From: Gallibacterium faecale
GTDB taxonomy: Bacteria; Pseudomonadota; Gammaproteobacteria; Enterobacterales; Pasteurellaceae
DNA length: 15,490 nucleotides
Direction: 5' to 3'
Assembly: GCF_027920745.1 (NCBI RefSeq)
Contig: NZ_JAQIBB010000084.1
Span: forward strand, 1-15,490
Below are positions 1 through 8,100 of the stretch, one piece after another. The notes below the pieces were generated by a model, which did not search any database, was not told where the DNA came from, and worked only from the letters and a program-made list of their open reading frames with translations. Every line of letters begins with the position of its first letter. The first letter of the stretch is position 1. A program made the translations under genes and the position numbers.

Positions 1-100
1 ACCCTTCAGTATTTATCCTAATTTTTTGTTGATCCCCGCTGCATTTTTTGTTGGAACGGCAATTTCAATCGCCTCTGCCAGTTTTAAAAAATATTTGTAA
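1..100 (+). CDS. C-terminus of an unidentified membrane protein (partial)
   Basis: The frame beginning at base 2 is open from the window edge to a TAA at 98-100 and encodes 32 residues. The peptide holds one hydrophobic stretch (IPAAFFVGTAISIA) and ends with a short basic tail (SFKKYL). This is what the last transmembrane helix of an inner-membrane transporter or permease commonly looks like. I do not recognise the family. It lies upstream of the secretion locus on the same strand and is probably an unrelated flanking gene, separated from cdiB by 233 bp of AT-rich DNA. The open frame is short, so chance cannot be excluded; hydrophobicity and clean termination are the only support. Confidence 0.35.
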   Translation, partial: PFSIYPNFLLIPAAFFVGTAISIASASFKKYL

Positions 101-125
101 TAAAATCTTCCTATTTAAAAATAGC

Positions 126-169
126 CTGCACCTCAAAAACTGAACTAAATTAACTTAATTAAGGTGCAG
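126..169. repeat. Inverted repeat CTGCACCT / AGGTGCAG
   Basis: A perfect 8-bp inverted repeat (126-133 and 162-169) is separated by a 28-base AT-rich spacer. It sits just after the upstream gene. The 28-base loop and the absence of a T-run after the plus-strand arm make a simple intrinsic terminator doubtful. The left arm continues as CTGCACCTCAAAAACTGAAC, which resembles the CTGCACCC-AAAA-TTG-AC look of IS3/IS150-group insertion-sequence ends. It may therefore be a solo IS-end remnant. The rest of 101-333 holds no gene I can support. Confidence 0.35.
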
Positions 170-251
170 CTTCTCATGTCAAATTTTATAAAATTTAAAT
201 TCTAAATCTGAATAATAATTAAGCAAATAATCTAAATACTGAGAAATAGAC

Positions 252-280
252 TTTACATCCTTTAAAAACAAAGACAAAAT
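252..280 (+). promoter_or_regulatory. Possible sigma-70 promoter for cdiB
   Basis: TTTACA (252-257) lies 17 bases before CAAAAT (275-280), matching the consensus at 5/6 and 4/6 positions. It lies 54 bp upstream of the cdiB start in very AT-rich DNA, where such matches arise easily by chance. A TATAAT at 327-332 touches the cdiB start codon and is too close to act as its -10 unless the mRNA were leaderless. The cdiB ribosome-binding site is AAAGG at 321-325. Confidence 0.25.
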
Positions 281-333
281 CCATTAAAACATGATTAGCA
301 CTGTTAGTCTGATAGATTACAAAGGTTATAATT

Positions 334-2142
334 ATGTCTAAAAAACTGTCCTCTTTTGCTACTTTTTGTTGTTTGAATTTTCTTACTACATTTTCAATAG
401 CCGCAGAAAACACCCCTGCAACTCATCAGGCATTTCCGCAAAATTACCCAGTGCAACAACAATTAGATGCACAACAGCAACAACGTCAACAAGCTCAGGA
501 AAAAGCTCGCCAACAAGCATTTACTGAACATCGTGAAGTCCGGGTTACAGCAACAGGCGAAGCCTTGCAAGCCTTCCCAACAGAATCACCTTGCTTTATT
601 ATTTCACGCCTCTATTTGACAGAATTTTCACCAGAGAAATCCTCTATTGATACGCTCACTGCGGCGGAATTAAGAACGCCTTTTGATTGGGCATTACGGG
701 CTGTATATGCGCCTAAAGATTTCACTTTACCGCATTGTTTAGGTGGGCAAGGTATTAGTGAAATTATTAAACGAGTGCAAAATGCAATGATTGAAAAAGG
801 CTTTGTTACCACACGTGTCTTAGCACAACCGCAAGATTTGCGCCAAGGTCGTTTAGTGCTTACTGTGGTGCCTGGTAAAGTGAGGCACATTCTGTTACGT
901 GACCATAGTGATATCTTAAAAGCCCACAAAGGAACGGTTTGGTTTGCCTTACCATTAGGGCAAGGCGATTTATTGAATATTCGTGATATTGAACAAGGAT
1001 TAGAAAACTTAAAACGCCCGCCACACGTGGAAGCCAATATTCAAATTGTTCCTGCCGAAGATACGCAAGCATTACCAGGAGAAAGTGATTTACAAATTGA
1101 TTTTAAACAAGCCTTTCCTTACCGTTTAGCCTTGTCTTTAGATGATAGTGGCAGCAAAGCTACTGGTCGCCTTCAAGCTGGGGCAACTGTATCCATTGAG
1201 AATTTACTCTCACTTAATGATATTTTTTATGGTTCCTACACACAAAGTATCTCGCGCAGCAGTGACGACCCTGGCCATCATGGTAGCCGTAGCACCAGTT
1301 TATATTATGCTATTCCTTGGAAAGAATGGTTATTTAGCTTCTCTTCCACTCAGAATCGTTACCATCAAACAATTTTTGGCGCATTTACCAATTATGAATA
1401 TGCAGGACGCAGTGAAACAACAACCCTCAATCTTTCACGGGTGTTATATCGCAACAATGTCCGAAAAACCACCCTCAACGTAGGCATCTGGCATCGAGAA
1501 AGCGCAAACTTTATTGATGATGCGGAAATTGAAATTCAACACCGCCGTATGGCAGGGTGGACTGCTGGCTTAGCTCATCGTGAATATTTAGGCAGTGCAA
1601 CCTTAGACATCAACTTTAATTATAAACAAGGCACAGGTGCGTATCATTCTCTGCCAGCACCAGAGGAACAATTTGGTGAAGGAAGCTCTCGTCCAACCAT
1701 TATGACGGCCTCTCTCAGCTTTAGACAGCCGTTTATGATTGGTCAACAACCATTCCAGTTCAATACATCATGGCAAGCACAATGGAATAAAACACCATTA
1801 ATTTTACAAGATATGTTTAGTATTGGTGGTCGCTATACCGTACGTGGATTTGATGGTGAACTTACTCTGACTGGAGAACGAGGTTGGGTATGGCGCAATG
1901 AATTAGGCTGGAATATCGCTAATAAAGGACACGAACTTTATCTTGCATTAGATGGTGGTCATGTCAGCGGTAACTATACTAAAGAGCTGCTTGGTCAAAA
2001 TATGCTAGGCGGTGCGGTGGGATTACGCGGTCATTTATGGGGGCTTACTTACGACTATTTTGTAGGGATACCACTACACAAACCTGAGGGTTTTAAAACA
2101 TCGCACGTCACCACAGGTTTCAATGTAAGTTATCAATTCTAA
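334..2142 (+). CDS. cdiB: CdiB/FhaC/ShlB-family two-partner secretion outer-membrane transporter
   Basis: This is the Omp85-superfamily TpsB pore that recognises the TPS domain of its partner exoprotein in the periplasm and translocates it across the outer membrane. The 602 residues match the usual family size. A signal peptide ends near residue 24 (FSIAA/EN). A Q-rich helix (about 40-66) corresponds to the plug helix/linker. POTRA 1 spans about 86-181, with the ShlB-type cysteine pair C87 and C135. POTRA 2 spans about 184-258. The beta-barrel runs from about 260 to the terminal F602. The signature L6-loop motif VRGFDG is at 503-508. The ATG at 334 has AAAGG 8 bases upstream. The exoprotein gene starts 22 bp after the stop, so the pair is an operon. 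I use the cdi name because the downstream genes have CDI character; an FHA-only adhesin transporter would look the same. Confidence 0.93.
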   Translation: MSKKLSSFATFCCLNFLTTFSIAAENTPATHQAFPQNYPVQQQLDAQQQQRQQAQEKARQQAFTEHREVRVTATGEALQAFPTESPCFIISRLYLTEFSPEKSSIDTLTAAELRTPFDWALRAVYAPKDFTLPHCLGGQGISEIIKRVQNAMIEKGFVTTRVLAQPQDLRQGRLVLTVVPGKVRHILLRDHSDILKAHKGTVWFALPLGQGDLLNIRDIEQGLENLKRPPHVEANIQIVPAEDTQALPGESDLQIDFKQAFPYRLALSLDDSGSKATGRLQAGATVSIENLLSLNDIFYGSYTQSISRSSDDPGHHGSRSTSLYYAIPWKEWLFSFSSTQNRYHQTIFGAFTNYEYAGRSETTTLNLSRVLYRNNVRKTTLNVGIWHRESANFIDDAEIEIQHRRMAGWTAGLAHREYLGSATLDINFNYKQGTGAYHSLPAPEEQFGEGSSRPTIMTASLSFRQPFMIGQQPFQFNTSWQAQWNKTPLILQDMFSIGGRYTVRGFDGELTLTGERGWVWRNELGWNIANKGHELYLALDGGHVSGNYTKELLGQNMLGGAVGLRGHLWGLTYDYFVGIPLHKPEGFKTSHVTTGFNVSYQF

Positions 2143-2164
2143 GCGAAGCGTTGAGGAATAAATT

Positions 2165-5100
2165 ATGAATAAACATCTTTATCGCATTATCTTTAGTAAA
2201 ACATTACAACGTTTAGTCGTGGTTTCTGAAATTGCAACGCGTGAAGGAAAAGCCAAACATGAAGGTCAACATTGCCATACTGCTTCGCTTAGTCAACGCC
2301 CTCATTGGCGATTAAAAGCCTTAACCATCGGGTTATATAGTCTTTTAGGTTTTTTCTATTTAACTTCCGCACACGCAGACGAATTACAAATCCGAGCAGA
2401 TAATACTGCACCAAAAAACCAACAACCGATTGTTTTACAAACTGCGAATGGCTTGCCACAAGTTAATATTCAAACACCAAATGACAAAGGGTTATCGCAT
2501 AATAAATACCAACAGTTTGATGTGGCACAAAAAGGGGCTATTCTTAATAACAGCCGTAAAAATACGCAAACAGAACAAGGCGGCTGGGTACAGGCGAACC
2601 CTTATTTAGTTGGTGGTGAAGCCAAAGTAATTTTAAATGAGGTCAATGCCACCAAACCAAGTCAATTAAAAGGCTATATTGAAGTGGCAGGCGGTAAAGC
2701 AGACGTGATTATCGCCAACCCTAGTGGGATTCATTGCGAAGGCTGTGGCATTATTAATGCAGGACGCAGCACATTTACCACTGGCGAAGTACAAATTGAA
2801 AATGGGCAAGTCACAGGCTATCGCGTAGAAAAAGGGGCGGTTACCGTGTCTGGTCGTGGATTCGATAGTAGCCGTCAAGATTACACTGATATTATTGCCA
2901 AAGAAGTTAAGATAAATGCCGGCATTTGGGCAAATGAACTCAAGGTAACAACGGGACAAAATCAGGTTTCTGCCAACAATGACAGTATTCAAGTTATCCG
3001 TGCTGGCGAAGCAAGCCAACCTGTAGGCTATGCCGTCGATGTCGCCGAATTAGGTGGTATGTATGCGAATAAAATCCACCTGATAGGAACAGAAAATGGT
3101 TTAGGGGTTCGCAATGCAGGGCATATTGGTGCCGCTGTAGGTGAAGTAAAAGTCACAACGGAAGGGCAACTAGTGAATACCGGTTATATTGGTGCCCAAC
3201 AAGATATTACTCTGCAAAGTCAATATCAGATTGAAAATCAGGCATCTGGTGTGATGTATAGCCAACAAGGAAATCTGCAAGCAACGAGTAAACAGCAAGG
3301 GATTCAGCAACAAAGTAGTTTGCTTACCAAAGGCAAAGCACAAGGGAAAGGCAATATTACTTTAAAAGCCAAGGAAGCGATTAGTCAATCTGGTGAGAGT
3401 TTGGCCAAGGGGAATATCACTTATCAAGCGAAGCATATTGAAACTCATCCTACAGCAAAATTAATCGCGGGAGGAACCTTTACACATACAGCACAAGGTG
3501 AGCAAGTGACTATTCCTGCTTATCATTCTGCGGGAAATGCATTGAACTTGATCGCTGAAGAAACGATTTCATCGCACGGGAAACACCTAGCTTCTACACA
3601 AATTACCGCCCAAGCAAAACAACTTGATTTCTCTCAAAGTGGATTTCTGGCTTATCAAGCTGATTTAACAGCAACCCAAAATAATTTAGTATTAGATCAA
3701 AGTCATCTTGAGCTGAAAAATACGCTTCACTTATCTACGCCAACTCATCTTTCTAGTCAGCAAGCGAATTTACAAGCGACTCATATTTTTACAACAGCCT
3801 CTTCACTTGATAATCGACTAGGTACTTGGATTAACCGAGATCAACAACCATTTAACCTTCGATTACTAAAAGGTATTAATAATCAACAAGGGCAGATTTT
3901 TACGCAAGGCAACTTCAATCTTCTTGCTCAAGAAATTAATAATCAGCAAGGCTTGCTTTTTGCTAAAGGCAATTTAACCCTTAACAGTCAACAAACACGG
4001 ATTAATAATCAGCAAGGAGTGATCAATACTGAGGGGCAACTTGATCTCCAAAGTGGCGAGCTCATCAATGACTCAGGACTGATTCAAAGTCTTGCTGCAA
4101 TGGCTATTGATACACATCAACAACGGTTAAGCAATCAAGCAACGAAACAATCTTCACGTCAGCAAGGGATCATTTCGTTTGATAAGTTAACTGTAAAAAC
4201 AGGTGAGTTAATCAATCAAAATGGCTTTATTGCAAGCCATCAAAACCAACAAATCACCGCAACGCAGATAGACAATTCAGAGGGGCTTATTCAAAGTGAT
4301 AATACACAACATTTGATTAGCCTTAGTACATTAAACAATACTCAAGGACAAATCGTAGCAAGCAACAATTTACTTCTTGATACAGATGCTCTCAATAATT
4401 ACAAAGGTCTGATTGTGACTGAAAATGGTCAGCTGACATTACAGGGACGGGGACAACTAACCAACTGGCAAGGCAATCTACTTAGCCGTGGTGATGCAAC
4501 AATTTCTGTGCTTGGACTTGACAATGCACAGCAAGGATTAATTAGTAGTGCTGCTAACTTGGTGATTGACACTCATCAATCATTATTACGCAATGAACAA
4601 GGTATGTTATTTGTACAACAATCTCTTTATCTCGACAGTGGTGAGCTTAATAATCAGCAAGGTTTGATTCATGGACAAACTGGCATAACTATTAATACAC
4701 ATAACCATACATTAAATAACCAACAAACCCAACATCAAGGGATAACAAGTCAAGGTGATATTCGTTTACAGGCCGTTACTGTATTAAATAATCAGCAAGG
4801 CAACCTCAGTACAAAAGGTAATTTGGTTATCCAAAGTGAACAAATTGATAACCAACAAGGAAATTTAGTTAGCCAACAACAAGTATCTTTAACAGGGAAT
4901 ACTTTAGATAACCGTCAGGGGACTATTCAGGCGCAACAAAATATTGAAATTACGGCAAATCGTGAAATAAATAACCAAGCAATCACTACTCAAGGTTCGG
5001 TTATTCAAAGTGGTGCCACGCTCACTTTGATCACAAATCAGCTAAATAATCAAGACACCAAAGCAACGACAGCGATACCAACGCAAGGCTTATTAGGTCA

Positions 5101-8100
5101 TCAGCTTACTTTGAGTAGTAAGCAACTGGATAATCAGCGAGGTGGTATTTATACCACCGATCAACTTAGTGCGAGTGTGGCACAAGATATCCATAATCAA
5201 CAAGGTGAAATCCTTTCTTTAGGCAACGTGAATCTGCAAGGCGATTCTCTCATATTACATAATCAACAGGGTATCATTGAAAGTGGGCAAAACCTAAGGT
5301 TGGTTCTGCAACAGTTTAATGATGAAGGCAATATCAAAAGTCATCAGGATGCCTTGATTGAGCTACAAAAAGATTTAATCCTTACCCAACCTTTTGTTGT
5401 CGCTGGCCATTTAGCTATCAAAACAATGGGCGATTTTATTAATCAGACTCAATTAATCACGGGAAAAGGTTTACAGATCACAGCAAAACAGATTGAGAAT
5501 CCAATAAACAGTGAGTTCACCTCGCCAAATACCCAACTGACTGCAAATTCATTGACCAATCGGGGATTAATTGATGGTACACAAAATGCAATTTATGTGA
5601 ATACCTTAAATAATCTCGGCACAGGACGCATTTATGGTGATGAATTGGCAATTCAAGCTAATGTGTTAAATAATCAACCAGAACATTCCAATAATGAAGT
5701 ACATACTGCAACCATAGCGGCACGTAAAAACCTCCATCTAGGGGTAGGTACCTTAACCAATAGTGATCATGCCTTAATTTTGAGTTTAGGCGATTTAACG
5801 ATTGGTGGACAAATCGATGCAAACCAACGTGCCATTGGACAAGCTGATTTTGTGGATAATGGTAGTGCGACTATTGAAGCATTGGGGAATGGAAAAATTA
5901 ATACCAAGCGGTTATGGAATCACGATTTACATTTAATTACTGGAGAAGATCATCAAGATCAACGTATCAGTGAATATGCGGTACATAGTAAAGGTAAACG
6001 CTATTCTAGTCTCGAAGGATGGTTTGATCGTAATAACAATAATCGGCATGACAAAAACTCTTATTTTAATTTTAATGACGGTAGACCACGAGTGGGCAAT
6101 CCAACTTGGGTACAATGGCATTTTAATCGCCATACTGTCACAACGACATTGGAACATCGTGACCCAGCTAAAATTTTGATTGCAGGTGATTTACGGTTAA
6201 ATGGTGAAGATTTAGTGAACGATGTCTCACAAATTTTGGTCGGCAATCGAATCCGTATGGGCGGACGGGTATTTAATCAAAATGAGAAAAATCGTAACTT
6301 AAAAGGTAATTCTGTTCGATTAGAGAATAAAGATCTCATCGGTGAAATTCATCGCCATGATGAAGGAACTTGGTACACCATGGTGACAAAACGTAAGCGT
6401 CATGGTTGGCGAGGTAAAAAAGTATGGGCTAAATATGGTGATGATGATAAACCATTTAGTCGAGATTTACCGGTGAAGTATTTTAACTTTAACTTAGTCG
6501 AAAATACTATTGGACAAACACAAGCTGTCATAAATCAAGCAACCAACACTACAATTGATGGACAACATCAAGCCACTACGCTTGCGAAACAAACATTAAA
6601 TGTAGCCCCCGTTTCTTCTGTTGAACCGCACCAGATATCGGCACCCGCACTTCCACACATTATCAGTGTTGAAATGAGTCAAGCGGTTGGTAAAGTAAGA
6701 ACGTATCAACCTAAAATTCGTTTACCGGAAGTCAGCCTCTATCGTATTAATCCAAATACGGATAGCCATATCTTAGTAGAAACTGATCCACGCTTTACTA
6801 ATAAACGCCAATGGCTAAGCTCTGATTATATGTTTAATGCCCTACGTGCTGATCCGCAAACGATGCTCAAACGATTAGGGGATGGTTATTACGAGCAACG
6901 TTTAGTGAATGAACAGATTAATCAATTAACGGGGCAACGTTTCTTAGGTAATTACACTTCGGATTATGAACAATACAAGGCATTAATGGATGCTGGCATT
7001 CGTTATGCACAACGTTATCAGTTGATTCCTGGTGTTGCGCTTAGCGCTGCACAAATGCAGGAATTAACCGAAGATATGGTATGGCTTGCGCCTCAAACCG
7101 TCACCTTAAAGGACGGTACTCAAGTTCAAGTGCTTGTCCCTCAAGTTTATCTCGTAAAACGTGATGTCGATATTCAGCCAACAGGCGCTATCATCTCCGC
7201 GAGAGAAATTGAAATAGATAGTGAGGGTGAAGTCAACAATAGTGGCGTAATTGCCGGACGCAATTTAACACAAATTTCCGCACAAAATGTCGTCAATACT
7301 GGTACCCTCGCTGCCGATCAACTGAATTTTCAGCTAGCGAAGCGTTTCTATCAGCAAGGTGGGGAGCTTAATGCCACTAATCTTTATCTCAATGCGGGTT
7401 CAATTCAGATTGAAGGGCGAATGAGCGAAGCAAAAACCAACCCTAACTATGCGCATCGTCAATTAGATCAGCAAGCTTTATTACAGGTAAAACGAGCGCT
7501 TATTTTGCAAAGCCAAGGCGATATTCAATTAGACGCAACCAGTGTTAATGCTGGATCTGCCTTATTAACAGCTGGTGGTGATATACATATCGGGACTGTC
7601 ACTGAACGCGAACGCTCACATTATATTGCTAATTCAGAAAACTATTGGAAACTCGACCAACAAAGAGAAATCGGCTCTACCTTTGAAATTAAAGACAATG
7701 CGGTATTCAATGGCACACAAGGTGTCATGTTACGTGCCGCACAAATTAATGCGGGTGGTGACCTTATTGTTAATAGTGAGCAAGGTGATATTCAACTACA
7801 AGCAGGGCGTGACCAAGAAACACTCTCATTTGCAACTAAATATAAAGATAAGAGCCTACTGAGCCGTAGCACGACGATCATTAAACATGATCACCAATAT
7901 GACTTAGCGCAAGGTTCACAACTCTCAGGGAACAACATTGCTGTTACCGCAAATCAAGGCAAAGTCTCCGTTGAAGGCAGTACAATTGTTGCAGACAAAA
8001 ATGTGACATTACAAGGTCAAGAACTTGATATTTCAGCGGCTAAAAATACTAGAAAAGAAGATGATTTTTATGCAAAGAAAAAATCTGGCTTAATGAGTGG

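Noticed and set aside
612..1072. Minus-strand open frames inside cdiB
   Set aside because: They lie wholly antisense to a confident coding region, lack ribosome-binding sites and have no recognisable protein features.
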